A stretch of DNA of 64,000 bases from Oryzias latipes (GCF_002234675.1 NC_019868.2:27046293-27110292), one strand, 5' to 3'; shown: positions 1-14,599, counted from the first letter of the stretch. A program made the numbers and translations. Notes: generated by a model not told the origin, from the letters alone.

Positions 1-309
1 AAGGGAGCAGATTACTCTGAATGTGGTGTTGGGATGGTATCTGCTTCACCTTTGCTTGATGCTTAAAGGAAAACTTTTTACCGCTGAGTTGATCCAGGAG
101 GCAAGTTTCATGGAATTAATCCTCCTGCTGGTATATATTTATTTTGCAAAGCCAAATAATCCACGTTATTTGGTGAGGAATAACAGAAGCAGCTTGGAAC
201 AAATGGCACCTCAACCAGTTTTCACATTTTTTTTGTTGCTCAAAAAAATCTCCTTGATGATTGATGATGACATTTTTCTTCTCCTCTCTCCGTTGTAAAC
301 TAGACATTT

Positions 310-590
310 TCATCCGTCTATTTTCTAGTCAAGGGGTTTCTGGAGCCTATCCCACCTACTATTGGGCAAAGGCGGGGTACACCCTGAAAAAGGCCGGTGC
401 ACCGAACAATCACACACCCAGGAGTTTAGAGTAACCAATAAACCTGTGAGGCATGAAAGAAACCAGAGTGTCACGCATTCAGAGGGAGACATGAACTCCA
501 CACAGAAAGGTTCAAGCTGGGTTTTGAACCATGGTGACAGATGATGGTGCTAACCACTACCCCACCGTGCGGCCATGCAACTGGAGATAT
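310..590 (-). repeat. SINE-like tRNA-derived repeat, minus orientation
   Basis: Read on the minus strand, this block contains a tRNA B-box-like word (GGTTCAAAACC) and then text typical of a common fish dispersed repeat, ending in a stretch about a summed-up, pitched 'gcctatcccacctact' segment. A second copy in plus orientation lies at 57538-58010, with the same order of words (B box, cttcctcccacagacc, actggcgac, accccgcctttgccc). The short open frames inside it are chance. Confidence 0.6.
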
Positions 591-1660
591 CTCTGGCAGA
601 ATTTAAAACTGGTTAAAACCCTACCTCTTTGTGAAAACGCAGAACATTTTGGTCGCCCAGCTTTCACTGCCTCTGGTGTGCCTCAGGGCTCTGTTCTAAG
701 ACCACTTTTCCTTTCACCCTATGACACATCTCTAAGATTCCGTATTCACGGATACCTTTTTTCTCGCCATTTCATGGCTGATGACACTCAGTTCATGAAG
801 ACAAAACATCTCACAAAGACAGAAGTTTTGTTTTTCTTAATCAACGCTTGTGTGCAGCAACAGTTTTAGCATCTGGTTCTGGTCCTGAATGACGACTCCT
901 GGAAATTCTTCAAGATCATGGGAGGTGACGCATTATGACTTCCTGGGCATGCAGATTTGTCCTCTACGACGTCAAGAAGATTAGAACCATTCTGCCTTTT
1001 TGCTCACCCAAGTCCTTCAGCATGCAGTTGTCATCTCTTGGTTTGACTACAGATTTCTTATGAGGCGGCTGTGGGGCAGCGGTAGGGCAGCCGATCGGAA
1101 GATTGCCGGCTCAATCCGTGTGGGAAAGGCAAGTTATTTTGAAGGAAAAAGATCAGAAAAAAAATACGTAAAACGTTAATGTGTTCATAGAATCTTGGCA
1201 ATCCTCCGGTGGTTATAGGTTGGCAGCAGAGTGAATAGTTGAATGTGACTGTAAAGCACCATGGGCCCTTGAGCAAGGTAGAAGAGCACCATCCGAGTAT
1301 ACAGCATTAGCTCTATCAGGCTGCAGAATTAAGCCTATGCAGATAATCCACAATACAGCTGTAAATATATGTGACAACCTACCCAAACAGACGTCAAACT
1401 ACTGTTCAGATCTCTCCACCGGTTTTCTGTAGCTTTCCTGAAACCCACAGAGTAAATCCAACAGCATCTTCTTACCTGAAAACCTTAATCTGGGTCTTCC
1501 AACCATCCCGTTCTGATGCTCTGCCAACAAACTGCGTCTGATGGTCCATGGACCTGGACCTCTGTAATACTATTTTGGACAAATTAGTTCTTCTGTAGCT
1601 TCCTGAGGCACTTGAAGAGACCCAGCATGGTGACACTGGCGTTTCTAACGTGTTCTTGTG
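580..1660 (+). mobile_element. Decayed LINE (L2/Rex1-like) reverse transcriptase relic
   Basis: The translation at about 675-800 contains SGVPQGSVL followed later by FMADDTQF. These are degenerate forms of the reverse transcriptase motifs GVPQGSVLGP and YADDTQLY. Further downstream (about 960-1020 and 1290-1640) short stretches resemble the C-terminal part of the same ORF type, in broken frames. Another repeat with the word gaaggaaaaagat interrupts it near 1058-1240. No intact ORF remains. The clade assignment is an inference from memory of fish LINEs. Confidence 0.6.
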
Positions 1661-2330
1661 GCATTTTTCTGATGACGGGGGGGGGGGGGGGGGGGGGCAT
1701 ATTTTAAGAATATTAAGCTTAAAATTGAGTTTCTGGTATTTCCTTATTGAAATAGTTGTAAATCAGGACCAGACAAAAAAAATGCCATTGGAAAAAAAAG
1801 CTTATTTGAGAAGTAGAAAATATAATGGGATGGTCACAAGCCCCCTCCTTCAGGCTTCTAGGGGACAGGAATGGGGGCGGGGTTGCTCCAAGTTTCAAAT
1901 AAAATAGTGCTGCTCTGCAGGAACTATGTCATAAAGTTAAAGTCCCACTGTCTGTCACACTCCTAGGTGTGCGAAAGTTGTTATCCGCATTTGACCCATC
2001 CACTGGGGGAGCGGTGAGCTGCAGACACAGCCGCGCTCGGGAACCATTTGGTGGTTTAACCCCCCCAATCCAACCCCTTAATGCTGAATGTCAAGCAGGG
2101 AGGCATGGGATTCCATTTTTAAAGTCTTTGGTATGACTCGGCCTGGGTTTGAACCCACGACCTTCCAGTTAGATTGAAAAAGAAGATCTTTTTGAATTCA
2201 GCCCTTAGCATCTCTGTCTCAGTGTTTGCGTTTTTTCCTCCTCTATTATACATGTTGTTTTGAAGGAAAAAGATGAGAAAAATGCATAAACGGTTAATGT
2301 TTTTAATCAAAACTTGACAAGCCTTCGCTG
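1125..2330 (+). repeat. Two direct copies of a short repeat plus poly-G tract
   Basis: The sequence around 1130-1240 and around 2253-2335 shares the words ttttgaaggaaaaagat, agaaaaa and cgttaatgt in the same order, so two diverged copies of one short repeat lie about 1.1 kb apart. Between them are a 21-base G run (1677-1697), a fragment at about 1800-1935 resembling the unclassified repeat family described at 17008-17470, and a block at 1950-2160 that looks like another dispersed repeat. No coding sequence is recognised. Confidence 0.5.
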
Positions 2331-2335
2331 TTTGA

Positions 2336-5300
2336 CTTCAACAGCTTCCTCCTAAAGAGTCGTCATTGTTTTGATTTTGTCTCCATGTCGCTGCAGGAAA
2401 AGCAGTAAAACCAGCACTTTGTTTTCACTTTCCTTTTTTTTTTGTCAGTCGTGCACCTTCCAGAGGGCTAAATTCATGGGAAAACAGATGTAAAACCTCT
2501 CACTGCTGTGTTTTCTTGCGTAGTCCACAGGGGGACACACCCATTCAGCCACTGATGTGATAATTTCTGCCTTCAGTCCAGGCTCTAAACGCAGAAACCG
2601 CCCCCTCCTCTCAGCAGTGGAGCGGTTTAGGAAAAGCTCGAGGGGAAACAGCCTGTCCCCCCCCATATATATATATATATTTAAAAAAAACGGTCATAAC
2701 CAAATAGCAATTAAGCTGTCATAGCCAGGCAGAGCGGAGGGGTAACAAGGAAATAGCAGGAAGGAGTTAATTCAGGAGCGTCAGGTGCAGCACTATCGCA
2801 CAGCCGAGCCTTTGTGTGCTGGCAGACATCATCTGTGCTGTTACCTGATACTGTCTGTCATTTCCATGATTGTCTACGTGGGACAATCAGTTTGAAATAA
2901 CTCCTGATCTTTCAATTAGACAAATTGCTTTCATGCCGGGAGAGCTTTAACTCTGCACCTGCCGCTTTAACGCACAAGGAAGGAGTAAAGCGGGCCTGTA
3001 TTGCAGGTTTTAGTCGTGCAAAAACATGAGGCACCTGTCATAATTGATGCCAGTGCTTTCTGTGTGGCTGTTTAAGATGCTCATTTGGTTAAAAAAAAAA
3101 CATATTTTAGGATTTTCATTTTAAGTAAATTAACATCCTGCACAATGGTATGCATTTTTATAAATAAAAGCCTCTCAGACATTTCTAGTATAATAGGCAT
3201 GTTCAAAAAACGGCTGTGAAAAAGGTGGAGGACTCTGGATATCAGTATTTCTTGTGTTCCTGATCAAACGCACTGTTTTGTGCGTGCATTATCTGTGAAA
3301 ACAACCCAGTGGAGGTCAAGCGGAGTCTGTTTCTTGACAGCAGGCAAAGTTGACCAAAGATGTCTGCCGGGTTGGCCGTTTATCAGCTTGTAGATGATGA
3401 ACGTCCACCGCCGGCGTAGTCGAACATGCCGGCGTAATCCTCATGCAGACGGTGGCTGAAATAACACGGAAACTGAGTCAATTCAAGTTTGTTATAACAC
3501 AAGGAGAGGCCTTTCTGGGCCACTCTGATTGACAGGTAGCAAAGGGAGAAAAATTTGACCTCCAAGTCGTTTGTTTCCAATCATCTGAAATAGCATCCCC
3601 GAAACGGGGAGGGGGGAAGCCCGACAGAGAGCGTGGACATGTAAATATACTCATTTGCCTTTTATTAGATTAACACACAACACAAACACGCAGATGTCAG
3701 TTATCTCCTAATGATAGTCTCCACAGACCTCCTTGAGATGCTTTGAACCGCCGTCAGCTTTGTGCCCCCGCAGCTTCGCTCATGCTTGGACTTTTCGCCC
3801 AAGTTTATACTATTTTCTTTCCAAACCCACTAAAAGCTGGTTATTTATTAGGTCAGATGAAGGGACACGGCCGAGCCCTTTTGTGAAGTTGAAACCAGCT
3901 GTGGCTGAAAGGGAATTATGCCGTGGTGGTTTAACAGCTATCGAGCACCACACACCGTAGAGCTACTCAGTTACAGTGCAGGAGCTTTTCTCCCAGCATT
4001 CCTTCTGTTCCATCATCAGTAACACCTATATGATTTTAAGTTTTAGTACTCAACATGACAGCAGGACCATGAGCTCTGTGAATTTTTTTTCTCTTTGCTT
4101 TTACGTTTCTTTTGCAGAAAACCGTCCCTTGTGTCTGACGGCAGTACAGATCGCGTTACTTTCCCCCCGCTAAAGGACTTTTTGGTTCACAGTGATTGGG
4201 TTGTCCAGTTTGGCCTAATGCTGTGTTTACACCGAGGTTAGTCGATGTAAATGCACGCATATGCGATTTTTGGCCTTCCATGTTCAAAACTCACGCATTC
4301 ACACGCAGCAATGCAGGTTTTTGAGTCCATTTTCTCGCTCTTCGCACAAAACGTTTTGAGCGCACATCAAAGATTTAAAGTACTTGAGCTTTGACCAATC
4401 AGAGACTTGGATTTTGTAGCGATGTATGGAGAGTGTCCCTAACTGTCCGGTCCTTCTGAAGTCTGCAGAAGGACCAAAGGCTTGTCCGTAGCATGACTGT
4501 GAAAGAAAGAAATCCGCATGAGCTAGTATCTATTATGTTAACATCTTTTTTTTTCTCTTTTTTCTCAAATAAGCTACGTAATTTTTTATTTTGCTTCTTT
4601 ACACTTTATTTCTCAACACACACCAAAGATAACATTCATTTGATGCATTCAAATATATGGGAAAGGTTACCAACTATAAAGTAATTAGCTAAAATCACTG
4701 CTTTTGTTGCTTCTGAGCTACGTAGAAATTACTGGGGGCTTGTCCGGGATCGTCAAGTTAAATTATTTCTGTCACATTTGAGCTCTTTCTCTGGCAATCT
4801 AATGGGTTTATGAAGTAAAAGCCAAAAATTGATTTCATAATTAAATGAGTAGTGAGCTCAGCTTTAGGATTTTGATCTATACAACTTTGAATCACAACAC
4901 AAAGCAGCAAAAAATGTTTGTACAAAAATTCAGAGTTTGAGAAATCCAGGTAATGATGCATTTATTAGCCCAAAAGTCAGCAATAAATGCATTTCACATG
5001 TGTATTTATTCCCACAATGTTTCATTTTCAAATATTGTGTCTAAATGAGAACATCCAAAAAAGAAAAAACTGTTTTAACCCAGATTCCACTGTGAGTTTC
5101 ATGATGAAAGAAGCAGCTCATCTCAATGCAAGGGTGACTGGAAGAGGGCTGTCGCCACTCAGGCTCTGACCAAGAAACACGCACGCCCTGACCTGTGGTG
5201 TCCATCGCCAGCAGCCATCCTTTCTCTGAGAGGAAGTGTGTCCTCAATTCTTCCTCTTTTTTTCTTCTGTAAACGGGGCTTTTCTTTAATACCCGCATTG

Positions 5301-8300
5301 GATTTGTTTTGTACGAAACATAAATCAACTCTTTTGGAACAAGAGATGTGAGATATTCTTTTTCTTTCTGGCTGTATCTCCGACACCGGGATGGATTATT
5401 CTTGCCTCTTTTTTTCTTTTTGCTTCCTGTATATGACAGGTTATCCCTCTTGAGACAGATACTCCAAGAGAAGCGAGGATAAGAAAGAGGCGGGGATGAT
5501 TGAGTGAGAATGATGCTCCGTGGCTGATGTATCGGATGGCGGACCGAGGGCTTGGGTTAAGGGCTACGGTGGTGATTTAACACTGGTTTGCACTCTGCTT
5601 TACTCTTTATACCTACCTTGCTTCTTTCATGTTTCAACCCAGGGTCAGGTCTGCCCGCTGCCCCAGCTGGTGCTGTCTGTCTGGGCTGCCCTCTACAGGA
5701 TGTGGCCCTCCAGCAGACCTGTGCTATGTTTAATTGATTTCAGGGGTATGTTGGGGGGGGGCTTCTTTCTTTTCTGTTTCCTTCACACACACGGACAGCC
5801 TGCCAACAGCTAGTGCGCCCGGCGCGGACACGCATACACGCGGCCGGCGCTGTGCGCTGTCAACGCTAATTCAATTTGAGACGCGGGAGTGTGACTAACA
5901 GCAGACCTGCAGAGTGTTTTACCATATGCACCGCCACACACACTCCCAGCAAAACACTCCCCATTCCTCCACCCACTTAAAACAGCACCAGAGGTTTAAA
6001 TCCTATTAGAGCTTCCACTCTACCTGCTTCTTTTCACTGGAGACCACTAATATGACAACCAAGACCTTGTTTTTTTGCATTAATACTAACCTTAAAAGGT
6101 TAAGAGGGGCGCCTTTTCTCAGTTCCGGGTTTGTTTTTGATGCAGAAAACCACGGTGGAAGGGCAAATCCCACCAACAAATCCACGCAAAAGCACATTAA
6201 AGATCCCAACGACAATTCAAACAGCTGAACCCATAAAAGCAAAACATCCCATTTTAGAAATACAAACAAATTTCCAGAAACCAAACTATACAAAAATTAA
6301 AATGAAACGCTTCAGAAAGTAATTTCCAGCAAACAAAATGAAAATAAAACAATAAAAAAATGGAAAATGTAGATACCATGAGACATCGCTAACCGGTGGA
6401 TGATGTTTGATTTTTGACGTTTCTTGCATCTTCAATGTCTGTACAATAATGACTAGTAATAATGAATAATAATAATAATAGTAATAATGAATAGTACCTG
6501 CATTTTCCGTTTCCCTATTGGGTTTTGTTTTTTAACGTTTCATTTTTAATTTGGAAATGACTTGTTTTCCGAAACATTTTCTGTCTTTTTGTATGTGTGT
6601 ATGTGTGTGTGGGAGGGGGGGGGGGGTAAACTGCAAACAGTGCAGCCAGATTTAAAATAAAAGGATGGCTGTAAAAGGAAAAGAAAAACCTCGAGTTTAG
6701 CGTCTGTCTATCACTTTAATTTGTTTATTTGCATTTTTCCATCTTTTATTTCGATATTTTGCTTTGAAATTGGCTTTTTTTTAGGTATAATGACTAAAAA
6801 TAAGAATTGTTGCTGGGAGACATTTCTTCTGATCTGATAGTTGAACGTCTCGTCAGCATGGCTCCTGAATGTTGGCACAAAAAGCTAGAAAAAATGATAA
6901 AGAATCAAGTTGTCTCTGTTCCAATATGTTGGATTTGGACTAAAGAAACATTTGTGAGGTGCTAAATCCATATAACTGGAGGAAAAACACACGAGTTTAA
7001 TGTGGTAAAGTGCATTTACACGCAGACCAAGAAGTGCTTTTTTTGTGCTTTTTTTGACTGTGAACCAAAATTAAACGAAAATAATTTATTTTATTTCCTT
7101 TCAAGTAATAAAAAAAAGACCTTTAGGGCCGGTGGGTCCATACAAAAGATATCATTTGGTGAGGAGAAGCTTCTGTTGAGAGCGATTGGTCGGACCCTAA
7201 TGAAGCATTTTGTGAGCAGCGATGGATGGATGGGGCCACATGCCTCATGTGCACGTGCGCATACGAGCGTGCACGGCAGCAAACAGTAAAACTGATTAAA
7301 GGCAGCATTAACACGTCTGCCAGAGCGCAGTGGTCAAGAGGTGAGTGGAAACTGAGGGGACACCTTTGGTCTGGAACAATTGGACACAGGCGTGCACGTG
7401 TGCACACACACGCACATACACAGATCCACACAGACACGCTCATGCAGCAGCAGATGGAGACTGGGGAAAGCCCTGAGCAGCAGTGATTGGTCACACATGC
7501 CCATCGATATCTGAGCAGAACCAATCATCTGGGCTTCCTGTGTTTGACCTGACCCTTCATGGACGGTAATTGAATATTTCAAACGGGAAGCTGAGAGGCA
7601 GCAGGAAGACGAGCACACAAAAAAAAAGACTGCGTGAAACCTTTCCACGTGAGATTCACCTTTAAAAATACAGCATGTTTCACAACTACTGGGAAAGAAA
7701 CTTTCATAGAAATGGGGGGGGGGAATCATCATAAAAATATGCCAAAAAACGACCAAAGAAATGTGCAAATATAAACGCAAAGGGAACATTTTGCCTTAGA
7801 AAACATAAAATGTAGCAAAAAATGTCTAGGTTTGTGTCAAGTAAAGAGGATTCAGTATTTTCTGCGTGAATTCTTGACAAACATTCAGGAGGATATGAGT
7901 GAGTCTTTCCTTCTTTGAGTCCAACACGCATTCTTAATGTGGTTTCAAGCAACTGAGAGAAAAATTGACCAGGTCGCCCTGACTTTACGTTTCGATGAAA
8001 GAGGCCAAAAGGGGCTTTGAATCTTTAGAAAATGCTGTGTTTCAGAAAGATTTCTTTCTTCATCCTGCAGGAACAAAGCGGCAAAAAAAACACTGAGAAG
8101 GTTAAAGAACCTTTGAAATGAATTTACATACTGTTTTATTACTGACGCTTCATTAAAATTTCTAGTCTGATGCATTGATTCAAAGCTTTTAGTGATCCCT
8201 AATTCACTTAAGGACAGGATTTGAAATAAATATGAATATTTAACATCAGAGTTTGATTGTTAAACTAATGCTGCTTTCTATTCTGCTGCTTTAATGCTTT

Positions 8301-8870
8301 TGATGGCATCTTTCACAACACTGTGTGCACTTTTCTCCTCTTATTTCTCTCCGTTATTCGTGTTTTTTTTTTCATTTCTAGCTTTTTATTTGTGCTGTTT
8401 TTGCTCACTGTGGATGGGTTCATTGTATCGAAGCCATTATTCCACCCTGTGTGCTTCAAAAAAGCAAAAAAAAAAGTAAAATATTTCAAGACAAGAAAAA
8501 TTGAATTTGCTCAATAATATACTTTATATAATACAGTTATAATAAATGTTTAGAATGGATGGACATTTTTTCTTTTTAAATTATTTTTCAAGGCACTTTT
8601 TTGGTAACATCTAAATCCAAAATCAAGACCATTGTTCCCAAATAATCTGCATATATTCAGATCTATTATATACTTTTTATCTTAAAAAAATCTAATTAAT
8701 GTTCATTCATTGATTTTTAAATGAAAATACAGCCTTTCATGATTGTGTTTTCTGACATTTAAAGCTCAAGGATGTGTTGTGGAGGACGTGTCAAACGTTT
8801 AGGGTGATCATATAGATCTTCAGTTAACCCACCCACTCAGAATTAGGCTGTTAAACCAAAGAAACTGACA
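2336..8870. other. Intergenic stretch without recognisable gene
   Basis: No open frame here is long enough or similar enough to a known family to call. The sequence is AT-rich, with poly-A/T runs, an (AAT)n-like stretch at about 6455-6495, a TG/G-rich stretch at about 6590-6626 and CA-rich sequence at about 7400-7440. A block at about 2840-3010 has the mixed, non-repetitive look of conserved noncoding DNA, but this cannot be tested from one sequence. Confidence 0.5.
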
Positions 8871-8874
8871 TGTG

Positions 8875-9345
8875 ACCCTGTGGTGGTGTATATTTAGGTA
8901 TCAACACCTTATTGAACCCAGGTTTCCACTTGCAATGAAAGCATCCACGCACACACCACACGCTTCCACGACAGCTTCTTCCCAACAGCAATCAGAATGC
9001 TGGCAAAGGACATCAGAGAGGGAAGACTTGACTAAATTACTAAGTGCAATAAACAATAATATGTGCAATAATTCTATGTGCAATAATGCTTCTGTACAAA
9101 TTGGGTCTCTGCAATATTCATTATCATATTTTACTGATATTCATATTTTTTTATACACCATGTAAATTTGTTGTCTAATTTTGACTTTTAACTTAATTCT
9201 ATTTATTTTTATTTTCTTTATTATTTCTTCTTCAAATTTTTCTTTTGTCCTTTTTTAACCTACCCTGACATGAGAGATGCCAAAGACAAATTCCGATGTA
9301 CCGCATGTGCAAACGGCAATAAAAAACTTGAATCTTGAGCAATTG
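8875..9345 (+). repeat. Probable 3' end of a non-LTR retroelement
   Basis: The block reads through words often seen at the 3' end of fish non-LTR elements (a Ser/Thr-rich tail peptide with SSQQQSECW, then gtgcaataa repeats, then caataaaaaacttgaatcttgag). A similar tail with 'gctaataaagttccattcattc' sits at about 10240-10295. There is no intact ORF. The assignment rests on memory of similar tails. Confidence 0.4.
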
Positions 9346-12300
9346 CTCTTAAAGGAGTTTTAAGTGCTGGGATAAAAAAATAAAATAAAAACATAAATCC
9401 AAATACTATTGTTAGGTTTTACTTTACTGGTTGAAAACAGAAATGACTGTCGGCTGCTGGTCAGAAAAATCCCCGACGAAGACTCTTGGAGACGCTTCAG
9501 CGTTTGAAACTGGGCTCTGATGATGAAGATGATGATGGGGAAGGACACAGGAAGGGGTCAGAGGTGCGCATGTGCGGATGGCACCTGTAATGGCTCCCAG
9601 CTGAGACACGTCTGCTGCTCTAGAACATGTGTGTGTGTGTAAAATGGGGCATTGGCATTCCGGCAGCAGAAGAACCACTTCCTCCACAGGTGACACCTTT
9701 GACCCCTCATCTGCTCCCTGCTGGAGGAGAGATAAAAAAGGGGCAGGAGGACAAATGGAGAGTGTGTTTGAGTGTTTTCATCAAGAAAAACCATAAAATC
9801 TGCTAAATTAGAAAGAAAAGTGTTCAATGATGCTTTTGCATTTACGTAGTGGGTCCCTGATGATGCTAAGCTGCCTTGTCTACAGCGACTTTACATGTTT
9901 TTTTTTTTTTATCAGCCCTCTTGCGGGATTAAAGAAAACAGTTTAAAAATTTCATTTCCCAGGGGAGTTTTTTTCTTGTCCTCACAACAAAAACACTGGG
10001 GAGACCATGCTTTTTATGCGGCTGCCCCCATAAATATATGGTCCTCCGGAACTGATCTAAATACTTTTAGACCTTTTTAAAATGGCTTTTAATACTCAGT
10101 AGTTGCTGGCATCTTTTTTTCTTTTACTCGCTTCATTGAATTCTTTCCTGTCTTTTATTTATTTGTTTTGCCTTTTGTAATTTTATATTTTTTTTGTTCT
10201 AAATTTTCTCAAATAATTTTTTAGAACCTTTTCTTTAATTGCAAAGAACTGTGACACCCTAATGAAGTGCTAATAAAGTTCCATTCATTCAAAATACTTC
10301 TTGAAACATTTGTTATTGCTGAAAAATTAAAGATAAAACGGTTTAACCGGCAAAAAAAAAGGAGGTAGTGAGCAGCTATAAGCTCAACTTTCTTTAAATA
10401 AATTTCATTTTATTTAAATAAATAAAGAATTAACATGAATTTGCTGGTGAAGCATTCAGACACAAGATCCTCTCTTAACGCTGTTTCCCGCTCTTTTTGG
10501 TCCCACAGCTTTTGCAAAGACTGAGCTAATCCTGAGTGCAAAAAAGAAAGGTTGAGGAGGAGAAAACTTGAATAAAAATAAAACCAAGAAACCAGAGAGT
10601 GAATCAGAGGAAACATACCTGTTAAATCTGTCAGCGTAGGATTTCCAGTTTCTGAAAGATTAAAGACTGTTAACCGGAAAAATTACACAAAATCCTGATG
10701 GGATTAACAAATGTCTTAGACCGGCTTATCTATAAAAACCCTCTTTTTTCACAGGTTCATGAACTAAAAAGGTCTTTTTTTGGATGCATTGTGTATTTAT
10801 TTGCAATTAAAAAGTAAAAGTGCTGCAGGAACGTCTTTTGTTTACTAATATTTTAGCTCCTAAAGTTGCCGGAGAAAACAAAACTTGTTGTTTCCTGTTG
10901 TGGGTCTGCACAAAATGTGTCCATCTAAGGCAGTCAGATTTAAATGAACCGCAAAAACGTATCAGTCCAGTTATCCTTTTAATGTAAAAATTGGCTTAAA
11001 TTGACTTATATGTTGTTTTTGAATTCATCAGAGTTCATGCAAGAGTCTGGAATCGAATTTATCTAAGACACTAAATGATGTTTAAACATTCAAATCTTAT
11101 TTATTTTCAGTTTAAAACTGACAGCAAAATAATTCATAGTTACAAAACTCAATTTTGATTCAATTTCAATTCGTTAGCAAGATTTGTGTCAAATATATCC
11201 CCTAATTTGTGTGATTTCTGCAGAAATCAGCCATGAAAAAACCACATCCTTCAGGACAAAAAAACTATAGACATTTTATTCATGTTCAGGGGCGGGGTAA
11301 GTGAGCAGATGCTTCAAAGCGTGACACCCCCAGAGCATGAAAGAGGCCAAAGCGGGTCGTTCCTTCCTCCAGCCTTCAGACCCTGCAACATGTTGGTTCA
11401 GTGGTTATCTCATAAACCCACTTTATGTTAAAAGCTTGTCACTAATTCCTTTCCTTTCTGTGATCCAAATATGATATAATTAAGCTTATATTTTCACTTT
11501 TATGTTTTTTTATTCTACTCCTACTTTCTTGTTATACTAAATTCTATTGCATACTGTAGAGCTTTTCTCTTTATGACTGTAGAATTTCCGTTTTAGGCCG
11601 TAATCTTTTCCGTCTCTTATCTTTTGTGGCAGAAACTGTATATTAAAAACAACGGAAAAAACATTTGGGTTTGAGAGGCAGCAGATTTAGAGCAGGATGT
11701 GACATGCAAAATGTATACAAATCTCTTTGGTTGCATGTAAACACAGGAAGAAAACAGTGAGCCTTACATGAAGTTCCTGCATCTGCTGGTCCTGATGCTG
11801 AACCCGGTGAGGTCGATGGATGTATTTTCCTCCACAAATAATGCTTTAGAAGCTAAATTAGTGAAGTTTCATCTACCATCTCACCCAGTCCACTTCACTC
11901 TAGATCACAACTTCAACTGTTTCCCAGGTTGAAAATTGCAGGAATCATTTACCACGGTTGGAGTCGCCGTTCCTGGTCACTTGGGTGTGGTCAGAGCGGC
12001 GGTGCTCCCCATCGTGTGTTCGACTGGAGCTGTTTGCTCACAGAGAATCTCAAACTGGCTTAAAACGTCTCCATCTGTGTGCAGAAAAAACACAAAAATG
12101 CCTACACCAACTTGATGCTCTTCAGTCTAGCATCTGTAGATCTGACCACCATAGATATAGATATAGAAAAAAATAAGCAGAGGCCCCTGCAGACTGCATT
12201 AGACCACAAAATGAAGCATGTTGTGACCTAGTCCTGCCACTAGGTGTCACTTTAACTCTTTAAGCTTCATGGTTTACCTGATAAGACTTCTGCTAAAAGC

Positions 12301-13360
12301 TTCCTTAGTCAATGATTAAAGGTTCATTTAGTCAAAACTGACCATATATTACTGAATTAGCAACGGTGACTGTCTTAGTGTTTCATGCGGCTGCATTCAC
12401 GTTTCACACTTCACGGTGTGAAAAGGTGGTTTTATTTTATTTTTACAGCTTTGCACGGCTTTTCTGCAGACAGACAGTAAGCTCAGTTTCTTCTCCGTAG
12501 AAGACTTTGAGTAAATGGGAGGCGGTTCTCTGAGCTGTGACTTCGAGAGGGGGACATTTGTTTGTTTGCCACGCAGTTTTGCTTTTACATGAGGCCTGGT
12601 TCATGATGGCAGTCTGCACCCTTGGGTGGTGTTTTCTAACTGCCTTCATGTTTAAATCAGCCACAAGTTAATAAACATGTTTACTTTAGCTTTTTCAGTC
12701 TTTTACTCTTATTTTTTAAATGAAATAAAACTACTAAGGTAGAAACTACTATTTAATCATTGCTATAATACTGAAAAACAGCAGACAGTTAACACATAAC
12801 ACTAAAATACCCTTAAAAAATAACAATAACAGCAATTATTGGCTACAGTCTATTAGCTGACAGGAAGAATAATCTGCATTGCAGCTCCTCGGTTGCAAAT
12901 CTGCGGTTAGCTAGGTGTTCCAGTGATTCTAGTCAAGGAATTGTGGAAGGTTTCCAGTTCGCCACGCTACAGCATGATGATGCGTTCACGGACGTGCCCC
13001 GAAGCACACGGCTAATGGAGGCCACGTCAGTGCAGATAAGGAAAACGCAGTTCCACCACCAACCGAGTCAAACATTAACCAGGATCATAAAAAAAATAAA
13101 AGGCGGTTGAGCCGCACAGCTGTCGCTGTTTTCCACCTTCAGTTCGATGACGACGCTTGGAGTTAACGAGCACGTCAACGTCGTTACGTTAGCCAAACAG
13201 AGGACCGCTTGACTTAAACAACACAGGAAAGGATGTTGTCCTATAATATACTCGATGCGATGGACGTGTTTTTCAGGCAAAAGTTTGTCTGATTTCAAAC
13301 CAAAAATCTGAAATGGGAACAAAAAAGGTGCCTAGTTTTTGTTTGATTTGGTTCGCTTTC
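9346..13360. other. Intergenic stretch without recognisable gene
   Basis: Only short frames with no family similarity were seen. There are AT-rich runs and small low-complexity patches, for example a gatata repeat at about 12150-12170. I see no RNA gene or assignable mobile element here, apart from the retroelement-like tail near 10240-10295. Confidence 0.45.
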
Positions 13361-13779
13361 CTGGGAATCGACGACACTAAAGGGTTAAAGATGGTTCTCC
13401 GTGACGTACTTCCGCATTAGTTTCGGTCGCAAAATCGCAGCTTATTTTTTCCTCTTGTACACAGAAAAAATAGTATTTTAATTGTTATGGTATAATTTCA
13501 TTATCGTATTTACATTTTTTAGTGTATATAATTATGAGAATTAAAAAAAACTTTGAGGAGCTTTAATGTGCGCACGCGCGAAAATCTTGCCTCGAAAAAA
13601 GAAACAAAAATGGTTAAAAAATATTCATATTGTCTTACTTTTTTTTATAAAATATGCATATACATCTATAATACATAACTACGTTGAAATAGTAATAACA
13701 ATAAAGAATAAGAAAAGAGGAGAGTTCCATCTCAACTCTTTTTTTTATCTTTGATAAAAACCGCTGGTACCTCTCATCT

Positions 13780-13925
13780 CCGTCGTCACGATTCACCGAG
13801 CTCGCGCCGTCTACGTCACGACTGCCTTGTGGACAGGCGCGCGTGTCCAGTGCAGACAAGTTACAGCGGGGCTATAAATAGTTTGTACCCGGTATCGGTG
13901 GGCTGGGGAACAAGTGACGCAATCG
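13780..13925 (+). promoter_or_regulatory. Candidate TATA-containing promoter
   Basis: A clear TATA box (tataaatag, beginning at about 13872) lies in a short GC- and CpG-rich patch. A CRE-like ctacgtcacg word sits about 60 bases upstream. A start site roughly 30 bases downstream of the TATA box, near 13900, would suit a plus-strand transcript. The next plus-strand gene is the TENT5 gene at 16396, whose first coding exon is preceded by a splice acceptor, so this could be one of its upstream promoters. This is inference. Confidence 0.4.
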
Positions 13926-14599
13926 ATGCTTTTTATGTGAGGGAGTAAATTGACCTTTTCTACAAAGCTGCGCTCCGTTTGTGTGTCTCTGGGTTTCCAC
14001 TCGGCGTTTTGTTCACTTTTCCATTTGCAAACATGTGTTTTTATTATTATTGTTATTATTTTCTTTCTGTGGGTGCCAACAAACCTGATCAGTTCCAGAA
14101 ACGCATTAATGAACGTGGGTGTCGGTGTGCTTCAGTGAGAAAACACAAATACTGCACCACATAGAGTGGATCAGGGTCCAGATAGAAGGTGGCTTCAGTG
14201 CGCACCGGCCGAATCAAGGTCTGGGGGAGGGGGAAGAGTGGATGACTCATTCTGTATCTGCTGGACACTCTAAAGACGCAGGATAAGATACAATGATGTT
14301 TCCTTCAGGGAAAAAGGAAAACTTTTTTTGGGGGGAAACACCCCAGAGGAGCACTCTTCTAACACATTTTCTTCATAGATCGGTTTTGAATGTATGACAC
14401 ACTGAAGTAAAAAGTAATAAGCTTTATTTAATAAAAATAACTCCACGTATTTCCAGTAAACAGCCTTTATTTGTGTCTATTTTACGCAAACCATGAGTTT
14501 CACTGACAGATCATCCCTGCCACTATGTTGACGCCCTCTTTCCCACCATTGTTGTGAGCATAGACTCGTTTACACACATGCACACGCTCCCCCAGTCAT